A stretch of 64,000 nt of DNA, from contig DAIRGA010000023.1 in assembly GCA_036794825.1 (NCBI GenBank), positions 1-64,000 of the forward strand, written 5' to 3'. The notes under the pieces were generated by a model. It saw only the letters and a program-made list of their open reading frames with translations, searched no databases and was not told the origin of the DNA. Shown here piece after piece: positions 17,593 through 25,836 of this stretch. Each line of letters starts with the position of its first letter. Position 1 is the first letter of the stretch. This DNA comes from RZYY01 sp036794825 (GTDB lineage: Bacteria; Bacteroidota; Bacteroidia; Bacteroidales; 4484-276). Both the position numbers and the translations under genes were made by a program.

Positions 17593-17871
17593 TTATTTTT
17601 TGCCTTTATCCTTTTTACCTGAGTGACCTCTGAACTGACGGGTTGGGGCAAATTCGCCCAATTTGTGACCTACCATGTTTTCTGTTACGTAAACGGGGAT
17701 GAATTTGTTTCCGTTGTGCACTGCAATGGTTAGTCCTACAAAATCCGGAGATATGATAGAAGCTCTGGACCAGGTTTTGATCACACTCTTCTTCTTGGAT
17801 TCCTGAGCGTCAAGAACTTTTTTTTCCAGTTTGAAATGGATATATGGACCTTTTTTAAGCGAACGACTCAT
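17593..17871 (-). CDS. rpsS: 30S ribosomal protein S19
   Basis: A head protein that contacts the 50S subunit and tRNA. The 92 residues start MSRSLKKGPYIHFKLEKKV and carry the signature AVHNGNKFIPVYVTENMVGH and KLGEFAPTRQFRGHSG. 19 bases after rplB. Confidence 0.98.
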   Translation of the reverse strand: MSRSLKKGPYIHFKLEKKVLDAQESKKKSVIKTWSRASIISPDFVGLTIAVHNGNKFIPVYVTENMVGHKLGEFAPTRQFRGHSGKKDKGKK

Positions 17872-17890
17872 CTTATCTGTAGTTTAAGAA

Positions 17891-18715
17891 TTACTTTTTC
17901 CGTCTTTCAATAATGTATTTGTTTGAAGCTTTTTTCTTCGACCTGGTTTTGTAACCCTTTGCAGGAATACCTTTTCTTGATCTTGGAATACCTCCTGATG
18001 CTCTACCTTCACCACCGCCCATTGGGTGATCAACCGGGTTCATAACAACGCCTCTTGTGCGTGGTCGGCGACCAAGCCAGCGGCTGCGACCGGCTTTACC
18101 CGAAATCTCGAGGTTGTGATCCTGGTTCGAAATGGTTCCAATAGTAGCTTTGCAGGTTTGCAGTACCATTCTGGTTTCACCCGATGGGAACCTGAGTATG
18201 GCAAATTTACCATCTCTCGACATCAGCTGTGCGTAGGAACCAGCGCTGCGAGCGATTTTTCCACCTTGTCCGGGGCGAAGCTCGATGTTGTGGATCAGCG
18301 TTCCAAATGGGATCTCGCTTAAGTAAAGAGAATTTCCAATGTCGGGTGTAGCGCCAAATCCAGACATAATGGTCTGGCCAACTTTTATACCTGTCGGTGC
18401 TAAAATGTAGCGTTTCTCACCATCAGAGTATGATACAAGTGCGATACGTGCACTGCGGTTGGGATCGTATTCCACGGTCAAAACTTCGGCAGGCATACCT
18501 TCCTTTTCACGCTTAAAATCAATGATGCGGTATTTTTGTTTATGACCGCCACCGATGTAACGCATGGTCATTCTGCCCTGGTTGTTTCTACCACCTGACT
18601 TCTTCAGCGGTTCGAGCAAACTTTTTTCAGGTTTGTCGGTGGTAATATCATCAAATGCACTTATTAATTTAAAGCGCTGACTTGATGTTGTCGGTTTGAA
18701 TTTTTTTAAAGCCAT
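17891..18715 (-). CDS. rplB: 50S ribosomal protein L2
   Basis: L2 is needed for subunit association and peptidyl transfer. The 274-residue protein has the OB-fold/SH3 RNA-binding core and the conserved histidine loop MNPVDHPMGGGEGRASGG near residue 228. It starts 5 bases after the rplW stop. Confidence 0.98.
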   Translation of the reverse strand: MALKKFKPTTSSQRFKLISAFDDITTDKPEKSLLEPLKKSGGRNNQGRMTMRYIGGGHKQKYRIIDFKREKEGMPAEVLTVEYDPNRSARIALVSYSDGEKRYILAPTGIKVGQTIMSGFGATPDIGNSLYLSEIPFGTLIHNIELRPGQGGKIARSAGSYAQLMSRDGKFAILRFPSGETRMVLQTCKATIGTISNQDHNLEISGKAGRSRWLGRRPRTRGVVMNPVDHPMGGGEGRASGGIPRSRKGIPAKGYKTRSKKKASNKYIIERRKK

Positions 18716-18720
18716 TTATC

Positions 18721-19011
18721 TTAAATATTGCTGTAAAAATCAATTTTTTCACCATTAGCTATGGTCACAATAGCCTTCTTATTTGTTGCAGTTCTGCCAA
18801 CGATCACACCTGATTTGGTGTTTCTCGATTTGTTTTTACCAGAATTTATGATGGTATTAACAGCTTCAACTTTTACACCGTAAAGTTCTTCAACTGCTTG
18901 TTTAATTTGAAGCTTGTTGGCATTTTTCTGCACGATAAACCCATACCTGTTCAGCTTTTCGCCGAGTTCGGTCATCTTTTCGGTAATTATCGGTCTGATT
19001 AAGATATTCAT
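18721..19011 (-). CDS. rplW: 50S ribosomal protein L23
   Basis: L23 at the tunnel exit docks trigger factor and SRP. The 96 residues start MNILIRPIITEKMTELGEKL, with KLQIKQAVEELYGVKVEAV. 32 bases after rplD, 5 before rplB. Confidence 0.97.
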   Translation of the reverse strand: MNILIRPIITEKMTELGEKLNRYGFIVQKNANKLQIKQAVEELYGVKVEAVNTIINSGKNKSRNTKSGVIVGRTATNKKAIVTIANGEKIDFYSNI

Positions 19012-19043
19012 TGTACTGTTCCTGTTTTGGATAATTACTTCAA

Positions 19044-19673
19044 TTAATTGGAGAACATCTCTTCGATGTCTTTTAATGAGCTTTCAAGAATCACCAGTTG
19101 ATTAGCTTTCAGCACATCATAGGTGTTGAGGTTTTTGGCGTTTAGGTAAGTTATATTACCCAGATTACGTGTCGAAAGGTAAACATTCCGATCAACTCCT
19201 GGAGTGAGCATTAGTACTTTTGCTTCGCTGAGGTTGAGTGATTTCAGGATTGCGAGAAAATCTTTTGTCTTAGGCTTTTCGAAGTTGAAATCCTCGACGA
19301 TCATGATCTTTCCGCCATCGGCTTTGTAACTCAATGCTGATTTGCGCGCAAGGCGTTTTAATTTTTTGTTTAGCTTAAGGCTGTAATCGCGTGGTTGTGG
19401 TCCAAATACACGTCCACCGCCTCTGAACAATGGGTTCTTAATACCACCGGCACGTGCGCCGCCGGTACCTTTCTGACGCTTCAATTTGCGTGTACTTCCA
19501 GCAATTTCTCCTCTTTGTTTTGACTTGTGAGTACCCTGACGCCTGTTGGCCATGATCTGCTTTACATCCAAATAGATGGCATGATCGTTTGGGTTTATTC
19601 CGAAAACGGAATCATCAAGGCTTATCGTACGGTCGGTTTTGTCGCCGTTAATTTTATAAACTGTTAGCTCCAT
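19044..19673 (-). CDS. rplD: 50S ribosomal protein L4
   Basis: L4 reaches into the exit tunnel and in E. coli represses the S10 operon. The 209 residues include the tunnel loop KRQKGTGGARAGGIKNPLFR and GGGRVFGPQPRDYS. Its start overlaps the end of rplC by 10 bases, which points to coupled translation. Confidence 0.98.
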   Translation of the reverse strand: MELTVYKINGDKTDRTISLDDSVFGINPNDHAIYLDVKQIMANRRQGTHKSKQRGEIAGSTRKLKRQKGTGGARAGGIKNPLFRGGGRVFGPQPRDYSLKLNKKLKRLARKSALSYKADGGKIMIVEDFNFEKPKTKDFLAILKSLNLSEAKVLMLTPGVDRNVYLSTRNLGNITYLNAKNLNTYDVLKANQLVILESSLKDIEEMFSN

Positions 19674-20293
19674 CTTTCTACGATTAAATATGATCCAATG
19701 GGTCCTGGAACCGCTCCTTTAATTAATAATAAATTCTTCTCAGGTATGATCTTCATGATCTTAAGGTTGATCATTTTCACCCTGTTACGTCCGGTTTGAC
19801 CAGCCATGCGAATCCCTTTGAAAACGCGGGAAGGCCATGAGGATGCACCAACTGATCCGGGGGCTCTTAAACGGTTGTGCTGTCCGTGGGTTGCCCCACC
19901 AACGCCGCTGAAATTGTGTCTTTTAATTACGCCCTGGAATCCTTTACCTTTTGAAATGCCAACTACATCAATAAATTCCCCTTCAATGAATACGTCTACG
20001 GTAACCTCTTCTCCGAATTTCTTTTGATGCCCGGCTTCAAACCTGGTAAATTCCCTGACTATGCGCTTCGGCGAAACACCGGCTTTTTTAAAATGACCGG
20101 CCATAGCTTTGGTGGTGTGCTTTTCTTTGCGCTCGTCATAGGCTAGCTGAATAGCATCATAACCATCTGTTTCTTTGGTCTTTACTTGGGTTACCACACA
20201 TGGCCCGGCTTCGACGATGGTGCAGGCAACGTTTTTGCCATTCTCATCGAAAATTCCGGTCATTCCAATCTTTTTTCCAATTATTCCTGACAT
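19664..20293 (-). CDS. rplC: 50S ribosomal protein L3
   Basis: An early 23S rRNA binder near the peptidyl transferase centre. The 209 residues start MSGIIGKKIGMTGIFDENGK and include the signature SKGKGFQGVIKRHNFSG and the loop GASSWPSRVFKGIRMAGQTG. 49 bases after rpsJ. Confidence 0.98.
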   Translation of the reverse strand: MSGIIGKKIGMTGIFDENGKNVACTIVEAGPCVVTQVKTKETDGYDAIQLAYDERKEKHTTKAMAGHFKKAGVSPKRIVREFTRFEAGHQKKFGEEVTVDVFIEGEFIDVVGISKGKGFQGVIKRHNFSGVGGATHGQHNRLRAPGSVGASSWPSRVFKGIRMAGQTGRNRVKMINLKIMKIIPEKNLLLIKGAVPGPIGSYLIVERWS

Positions 20294-20342
20294 TATCTGT
20301 AATGATTTATGTTGTCAAATTAATCCTGCAATTACTGCTTTA

Positions 20343-20648
20343 TCACACTTTAATTTCTACCTCTACTCCACTGGGAAGCTCGAGTTTCATTAAAGCATCA
20401 ATAGTTTTTGTGGTTGAACTGTAAATGTCAAGCAGCCTTTTATAAGATGAAAGCTCAAATTGCTCTCTTGACTTCTTGTTAACAAAAGTCGCACGGTTTA
20501 CCGTGAAGATCTTTTTGTTGGTTGGCAACGGAATAGGACCGCTGACAACAGCTCCTGTAGTCTTTACAGTTTTTACGATCTTTTCGGCTGATTTATCAAC
20601 CAGATTGTGATCGTATGACTTTAGCTTAATTCTTATCCTTTGACTCAC
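20343..20648 (-). CDS. rpsJ: 30S ribosomal protein S10
   Basis: S10 is a 30S head protein and, as NusE, a partner of NusB in antitermination. The 101 residues include IRIKLKSYDHNLVDKSAEKI and GPIPLPTNKKIFTVNR. 34 bases after fusA; tuf, often between these genes in Proteobacteria, is absent. Confidence 0.98.
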   Translation of the reverse strand: MSQRIRIKLKSYDHNLVDKSAEKIVKTVKTTGAVVSGPIPLPTNKKIFTVNRATFVNKKSREQFELSSYKRLLDIYSSTTKTIDALMKLELPSGVEVEIKV

Positions 20649-20682
20649 TGTAAGATATGATTAAATGATTTGATATTATTCT

Positions 20683-22794
20683 TTAAACTTTAACTGTGTA
20701 TCCTTTGATTTTATAAAGAACCTGCTCCAGAAGATCATTTGGAAGATCAGCATAGTGAGAAAATTCCAGTGTATAGAGTGCGCGTCCCTGCGTTAATGAC
20801 CGAAGTTGTGTGATATATCCGAACATTTCGGCCAGAGGAACTCTTGCATGTAAAACCTGTGCGTTGTACTTGGTCGAGACTTCTTCAATCTGTCCGCGAC
20901 GACGGTTGAGATCGCTGCTGATTTCTCCAAGATATTGATCTGGAGTTATTACTTCAAGTCGCATTACGGGCTCGAGAAGTGTCAGGCTCATCATACGGGC
21001 AGCATTGCGGAAACCAATTTTTGCCGCAATTTCAAATGCAAGCGGATCAGAGTCAATTTGATGATAAGAGCCATTTTTCAGCACAACTTTCATATTGTAA
21101 ACCGAAAAACCTGCCAGTACCCCATTCATCATCGACATCTCAAAACCACGTTTTACAGCATTGATGTACTCCTTTGGGATCGCTCCGCCTTTGATCTCAT
21201 CAATAAACTGAAGACCTCTGATATCCTTGTCGTCAGCTGGTCCGATTTCAAATGTAATATCTGCAAAGCGGCCTTTTCCACCGGTTTGCTTTTTATAAAC
21301 TTCCTGGTAAGTGAAATAGTTACGGAAGGCTTCTTTATAGGAAACCTGGGGTTTCCCCTGGTTGCATTCGATGTTATAATCGCGTCTGAGCTCATCCAGT
21401 CTGATTTCCAGGTGCAACTCGCCCATACCGCTTATTATCGTTTGACCTGTTTCTTCATCCACCTTTACCTTAAATGTTGGGTCTTCTTCAGTTAATTTAA
21501 TCAGGCAACTTTGGAGTTTTTCAACATCATCCTGGGTCTTAGGTTCCACAGCCATGTTGATGACTGGTTCAGGAAACTTGATAGTCTCAAGTATAATAGG
21601 ATGATTCAACAATGTGAGTGAATCACCGGTGCGAATTTCTTTAAAACCTACCAATGCACAGATGTTGCCTGCTTCAACCTTTTCGAGCGGGTGATACTTG
21701 TTTGCATGCATCTGCATCAGGCGAGTGATACGCTCCTTTTTCCCTGTATTTACATTTAAAACCTGTTCACCAGGTTTGATGGAACCAGAGTAAACACGAA
21801 GGAAAGCAATTTTCCCAACGTAAGGATCTGACTTAATCTTGAAGGCCAAAGCTGCGAAGTTATCTTCAGGATCAGCACTTCTGGTTTCTTCTTTTTCAGT
21901 AAAAGGATTTATCCCAACCACAGGCGGAAGGTCCATTGGACCTGGAAGATAAGCAGCAATTGCATCAAGTAGTTTTTGAATTCCTTTATTCCTGAATGCA
22001 GCTCCGCACAAAACAGGGGTAATTCGCATTTCTAGTGTGGCTTTACGAACCGTCTGCCGGATCTCATCCACTGTAATGGAAGTTGGATCAAGAAGGAACT
22101 TTTCGAGTAGTTCATCGCTCTCTTCAGCAACACCTTCTATTAAAAGCGTGCGGTATTCTCTCACTACTTCGGTTAAATCTGTTGGAATCGGAATTTCTCT
22201 GATTGTAGTTCCTAAACTGGTTTCGTCCCATTGGTAGGCTTTGTTGGTGATAAGGTCAACAATGCCGGAAAAGTTATCTTCTTCTCCAATTGGAATCTGC
22301 AATGGAATCGGATTTGCGCCAAGTTTATCCTTGATTTGACCGATGACATTAAAAAAATCAGCCCCGGAACGATCCATCTTATTGATGAAACTTACACGGG
22401 GAACTCTGTATTTATCTGCCTGGCGCCAAACGGTTTCTGACTGAGGCTCTACTCCTCCCACTGCACAAAAAACAGCAACTGCACCATCAAGAACCCGCAG
22501 TGATCTCTCAACTTCTACGGTAAAGTCAACATGACCAGGTGTGTCGATGATGTTGATCTTGTATTCCTGATTGTCAAAACTCCAGAAGACTGTGGTAGCA
22601 GCGGCGGTAATTGTAATTCCTCTCTCCTGTTCCTGCACCATGTAATCCATGGTGGCTGCGCCATCGTGCACTTCGCCTAGTTTATAATTGATGCCCGAAT
22701 AAAACAATATCCGCTCAGTTGTAGTGGTTTTACCCGCATCAATGTGAGCCATGATACCAATATTCCTTGTATGTTTTAAATCGTTGATCATCAA
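20683..22794 (-). CDS. fusA: Elongation factor G
   Basis: The GTPase that drives translocation. 703 residues with the five EF-G domains. G motifs are clear: AHIDAGKTTTTERIL (G1), RGITITAAATTVFW (G2/switch I), DTPGHVDF (G3), NKMDRSGADF (G4). Domain IV ends at VLHARVPLAEMFGYITQLRS, with the C-terminal domain V after it. It lies between rpsG (30 bases) and rpsJ (34 bases), the usual str-to-S10 transition. Confidence 0.98.
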   Translation of the reverse strand: MMINDLKHTRNIGIMAHIDAGKTTTTERILFYSGINYKLGEVHDGAATMDYMVQEQERGITITAAATTVFWSFDNQEYKINIIDTPGHVDFTVEVERSLRVLDGAVAVFCAVGGVEPQSETVWRQADKYRVPRVSFINKMDRSGADFFNVIGQIKDKLGANPIPLQIPIGEEDNFSGIVDLITNKAYQWDETSLGTTIREIPIPTDLTEVVREYRTLLIEGVAEESDELLEKFLLDPTSITVDEIRQTVRKATLEMRITPVLCGAAFRNKGIQKLLDAIAAYLPGPMDLPPVVGINPFTEKEETRSADPEDNFAALAFKIKSDPYVGKIAFLRVYSGSIKPGEQVLNVNTGKKERITRLMQMHANKYHPLEKVEAGNICALVGFKEIRTGDSLTLLNHPIILETIKFPEPVINMAVEPKTQDDVEKLQSCLIKLTEEDPTFKVKVDEETGQTIISGMGELHLEIRLDELRRDYNIECNQGKPQVSYKEAFRNYFTYQEVYKKQTGGKGRFADITFEIGPADDKDIRGLQFIDEIKGGAIPKEYINAVKRGFEMSMMNGVLAGFSVYNMKVVLKNGSYHQIDSDPLAFEIAAKIGFRNAARMMSLTLLEPVMRLEVITPDQYLGEISSDLNRRRGQIEEVSTKYNAQVLHARVPLAEMFGYITQLRSLTQGRALYTLEFSHYADLPNDLLEQVLYKIKGYTVKV

Positions 22795-22824
22795 TTATGA
22801 CTGGCTTAGCAGTATCTTGTTTAA

Positions 22825-23292
22825 TTAAAATCTGAAATGGGAAAAGGCCTTATTTGCTTCAGCCATTCTGTGGGTATCTTCCTTCTTTTTAAATGCGCCA
22901 CCTTCTTCTTTGTATCCGGCAATTATCTCAGCAGCCAATTTCCTACCCATGGATTTTTCGTTCCTTTTGCGGGCAAACAAAATCAGATTCTTCATTCCGA
23001 TTGATTGCTTGCGTGATGGCGGAATTTCTGTAGGAATCTGGAATGTTGCTCCCCCAACCCTCCGACTTCTTACTTCAACGGAAGGTGTAACGTTGGCAAG
23101 CGCTTTTTTCCATACTTCCAGGCCATTCTCCTTAGTTCTTTCTTCAACGATATCCATTGCTTCATAAAAAATGCCGTAAGCAGTTTCCTTCTTACCGCGA
23201 AGCATAATGTTATTGACAAATTTTGTAACATGCTGATCGTTGTACCTTGGATCAGGCAGAACAATTCTCTTTTTTGGTCTCGCTTTCCTCAT
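22825..23292 (-). CDS. rpsG: 30S ribosomal protein S7
   Basis: Primary 16S binder of the head and E-site. The 155 residues start MRKARPKKRIVLPDPRYND and show the signature YNDQHVTKFVNNIMLRGKK and the C-terminal HRMAEANKAFSHFRF. 34 bases after rpsL. Confidence 0.98.
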   Translation of the reverse strand: MRKARPKKRIVLPDPRYNDQHVTKFVNNIMLRGKKETAYGIFYEAMDIVEERTKENGLEVWKKALANVTPSVEVRSRRVGGATFQIPTEIPPSRKQSIGMKNLILFARKRNEKSMGRKLAAEIIAGYKEEGGAFKKKEDTHRMAEANKAFSHFRF

Positions 23293-23326
23293 TTGAAAAA
23301 CTATTATGAGATGAATTTAATTCAGT

Positions 23327-23704
23327 TTATTTCTGTTTAGGCCGTTTAGCGCCATACTTTGACCTTCTTTGCCTACGGCCATCAACACCGGAGGTGTCAA
23401 GGGCTCCTCTGATGATGTGGTACCTTACGCCCGGAAGATCTTTAACACGACCACCACGGATCATCACAATGGAGTGCTCCTGGAGGTTGTGACCTTCACC
23501 TGGGATGTATGCGTTCACCTCTTTACCATTGGTCAACCTGACCCTTGCTACTTTACGCATCGCAGAGTTAGGTTTTTTCGGTGTTGTAGTGTACACGCGA
23601 ACACAAACGCCTCTTCGCTGAGGGCAACTGTCCAGCGCGGGAGACTTACTTTTAGCAGTCAATTTCTTACGTCCTTTACGAACTAACTGTTGTATAGTCG
23701 GCAT
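23327..23704 (-). CDS. rpsL: 30S ribosomal protein S12
   Basis: First gene of the whole ribosomal cluster; S12 controls decoding fidelity. The 125 residues start MPTIQQLVRKGRKKLTAKS. The streptomycin-relevant lysines look wild type (TTPKKPNSAMRKV and GRVKDLPGVRYH). Two promoter-like elements lie upstream, at 23760 and 24023 on the minus strand. Confidence 0.98.
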   Translation of the reverse strand: MPTIQQLVRKGRKKLTAKSKSPALDSCPQRRGVCVRVYTTTPKKPNSAMRKVARVRLTNGKEVNAYIPGEGHNLQEHSIVMIRGGRVKDLPGVRYHIIRGALDTSGVDGRRQRRSKYGAKRPKQK

Positions 23705-23759
23705 AATCAGACTTTTAGTTTTAATTTCATTACGTTAAGCCCCTGATTTTTGGGGGTGC

Positions 23760-23767
23760 AAAAGTAT
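23760..23767 (-). promoter_or_regulatory. Proximal -7 element of the rpsL operon
   Basis: The minus strand reads TACTTTTG followed by GCACCCCCAAA, about 56 bases before the rpsL ATG. A TTG exists only 14 bases upstream (23782-23784), shorter than the usual 18-20, so the -33 box is doubtful. The -7 and start sequence match those of the tRNA and rpmE promoters. Confidence 0.65.
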
Positions 23768-24022
23768 TAATTTTCTTATTCAACACGAGAATTTTTTAAA
23801 ATTTTCTCGATAGCTGGATAAAATCAAAACATTAAAAGGAGGGAAATAGTAAGGAAGGACAAAAAAAATCGTCGAGGTAAAATGACGTGGAAACAAATTT
23901 TCCGGAAGCCATTAGAAACCTTTAACTACCTCATTTTATCAGGTTTCCTTAAAATTTCTCTTCAAAAAACTTATCGCTTCAATAAATGAAAATACTGAAA
24001 TTTTTCACTTTAAAAGCGGCGG
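23768..24022. other. Non-coding leader region upstream of rpsL
   Basis: No reading frame of note is present on either strand. The stretch is AT-rich and would be the 5' leader if the distal rpsL promoter is used. I find no convincing hairpin or riboswitch motif in it. Confidence 0.4.
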
Positions 24023-24051
24023 CAAAAGTACAACTATTTTTTACTTGACAA
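24023..24051 (-). promoter_or_regulatory. Distal promoter candidate of the rpsL operon
   Basis: On the minus strand TTG (24049-24051), an 18-base spacer and TACTTTTG (24023-24030) match the Bacteroidota consensus well. It would give a leader of about 310 bases in front of rpsL. No other minus-strand gene starts between here and rpsL. Confidence 0.6.
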
Positions 24052-24112
24052 ACATTTTTCAAAAAAAAATCGGGATTTTCTTTCAACCCTCCGGGAATTC
24101 GTAAACAAAGCG

Positions 24113-25234
24113 ATGGGCAAAAGAGATTTTGAATTAGATTTGCAGCCTGAAATCAATTTACAATATTCGAAGGTGAATCTCATCAACAGGATAAATGCCA
24201 TGGCTAAATTGGGCGAGATTTTAAGAAATCCCGATCCTGAGCATTTCCGTAGTTTGGCAGGTGAGATCCGGAAATTAAATGAAACGGTAAAAACCATTCA
24301 CTTGAAGAACAGCTGGTTTACTGAGGAATCTGTTCTTTCAGCCATGAAAAACCTGGGACACACTCTGAAAGTACCAACGCTTGAGAAATGGGTTAAAAAA
24401 TACGATCCAAAGCTTTTTGAACAGAAAAAGTCAAAATCAATAGGTGTTATCATGGCAGGCAATATTCCGCTGGTTGGTTTCCATGATTACCTTTCAGTTC
24501 TGATATCTGGACATAAGCTCATTGCAAAACTTTCATCAGACGACAATATCCTGCTTCCGGTAATTCACAACTTGCTAGTTAAGATTGAGCCCGCTTTTAA
24601 GAACACGGTAATCTTTGCCGAGGGAACGATCTCCGGATTTGACGCAGTGATAGCCACTGGCAGCAACAATTCATCAAGGTATTTTGAATTTTATTTTGGG
24701 AAATACCCGCATTTAATCAGAAAAAATCGCAGTTCGGTTGCTGTGATCGGTGGAATTGAGACCGGCGAAGAACTGCATTCGCTATGCATCGACATTTTCA
24801 GCTATTTTGGCCTTGGATGCAGGAACGTATCAAAACTCTTTGTTCCACGGAATTATAAATTTGATCGTTTTTTTGAAGCAGCCCAGGATTTCGTTGAGGT
24901 GATTAATCATCACAAATACAGAAACAATTACGACTATGTTAAGGCAGTTTATCTTGTCAATAAAACACCTCATCTTGATAACGGATTTCTCATCCTGAAG
25001 GAAGACACCGGAATTAGTTCTCCGGTTTCAGTGTTGTTTTACGAACATTATCAAAGCATACACGAACTGAGGGAGGTAATCAAAATCAACAGTGAAAGAA
25101 TTCAATGCGTGGTCTCTAGTAGCAACATCAACTACCTAAAAAAGAATATCCAGCCCGGAAAAACTCAATTGCCAGCACTTTGGGATTATGCTGATAATGT
25201 TGATACTATGGAATTTCTGACTGGTCTGAAATAA
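24113..25234 (+). CDS. LuxC-type acyl-CoA reductase
   Basis: A 373-residue protein of the LuxC family, which reduces acyl-CoA (or acyl esters) to aldehydes with NADPH. The family hallmark is an aldehyde-dehydrogenase-like fold; here SIGVIMAGNIPLVGFHDYL (109-127), IATGSNNSSRYFEFYFG (about 180) and the nucleophile C236 in FGLGCRNVSKL are visible. No lux genes or other lipid genes lie nearby, so this is a stand-alone reductase as often seen in Bacteroidota; its aldehyde product and partner are unknown. It starts 89 bases from the divergent distal rpsL promoter and is followed by rpmE. Confidence 0.85.
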   Translation: MGKRDFELDLQPEINLQYSKVNLINRINAMAKLGEILRNPDPEHFRSLAGEIRKLNETVKTIHLKNSWFTEESVLSAMKNLGHTLKVPTLEKWVKKYDPKLFEQKKSKSIGVIMAGNIPLVGFHDYLSVLISGHKLIAKLSSDDNILLPVIHNLLVKIEPAFKNTVIFAEGTISGFDAVIATGSNNSSRYFEFYFGKYPHLIRKNRSSVAVIGGIETGEELHSLCIDIFSYFGLGCRNVSKLFVPRNYKFDRFFEAAQDFVEVINHHKYRNNYDYVKAVYLVNKTPHLDNGFLILKEDTGISSPVSVLFYEHYQSIHELREVIKINSERIQCVVSSSNINYLKKNIQPGKTQLPALWDYADNVDTMEFLTGLK

Positions 25235-25251
25235 TTTTTTTGTCGCTGATA

Positions 25252-25281
25252 TTGCGAATCAAATTAAAGATACTAATTTTG
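25252..25281 (+). promoter_or_regulatory. Promoter of rpmE
   Basis: TTG (25252-25254), 19 bases, TAATTTTG (25274-25281), then GCACCCCCAAA. This is a textbook Bacteroidota promoter and shares its start sequence with the tRNA and rpsL promoters. It overlaps only the 18 bases after the acyl-CoA reductase stop. Confidence 0.85.
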
Positions 25282-25307
25282 CACCCCCAAATTAATAAGA
25301 TTTTATC

Positions 25308-25571
25308 ATGAAAAAAGACATTCATCCAAAAGAATACAAATTTGTAGTCTTTCAGGACATTTCCAACGGCTACGCATTTTTAAGCAAATCAACAGCTAAC
25401 AGCAAAGAGACAATAAAATGGGAAGATGGTAAGGATTACCCGCTCATCAAACTCGAAATTTCGCACACTTCGCATCCATATTTCACTGGTAAGATGAAGT
25501 TGATTGATACTGCCGGCCGCGTTGACAAATTCAGAAACAGGTACAAGAAGCATTTCGAAGGTAAAGAATAG
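25308..25571 (+). CDS. rpmE2: 50S ribosomal protein L31 type B
   Basis: An 87-residue L31 of the zinc-free type B: there is no CxxC motif, and the protein starts MKKDIHPKEYKFVVFQDISN with SHPYFTGKMKLIDTAGRVDKF near the end. L31 bridges the two subunits. In bacteria with both forms, type B replaces the zinc form under zinc limitation; here it sits under a strong constitutive-looking promoter, so it is likely the main L31. It is monocistronic, ending at an intrinsic terminator. Confidence 0.96.
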   Translation: MKKDIHPKEYKFVVFQDISNGYAFLSKSTANSKETIKWEDGKDYPLIKLEISHTSHPYFTGKMKLIDTAGRVDKFRNRYKKHFEGKE

Positions 25572-25599
25572 ACTCTCTGGTAACTATCGGAAAAAATTC

Positions 25600-25628
25600 A
25601 GCTCTCATTCCACTGAGGGCTTTTTTTG
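25600..25628 (+). terminator. Intrinsic terminator of rpmE
   Basis: AGCTCTCA (25600-25607) pairs with TGAGGGCT (25614-25621) through eight pairs including one G-T, with a six-base loop, followed by a run of T to 25627. It is 28 bases after the rpmE stop. Confidence 0.85.
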
Positions 25629-25811
25629 TTTTGGTGAAGTTCATATCCAACGGCTATTACTAACAAAACCCGGAAATCCGGCAAAGCAGAATAAAGAATC
25701 CAACACTCAATCCCTTACTCCATGTATTTAATCTTCAGGGAATTGTAAATGTTCCGTGTTTTTTACTGTCAATTTGGGCAATTAAAAGGTCTGACTGAAA
25801 AGTTAAAATTC

Positions 25812-25819
25812 TAAATTTG
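25812..25819 (+). promoter_or_regulatory. -7 element of the GlmU-like gene
   Basis: TAAATTTG followed by CCAAAAAAATC, only 17 bases before the ATG at 25837, so the leader would be about ten bases. No TTG is seen at the -33 distance. Confidence 0.5.
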
Positions 25820-25836
25820 CCAAAAAAATCATTCCT

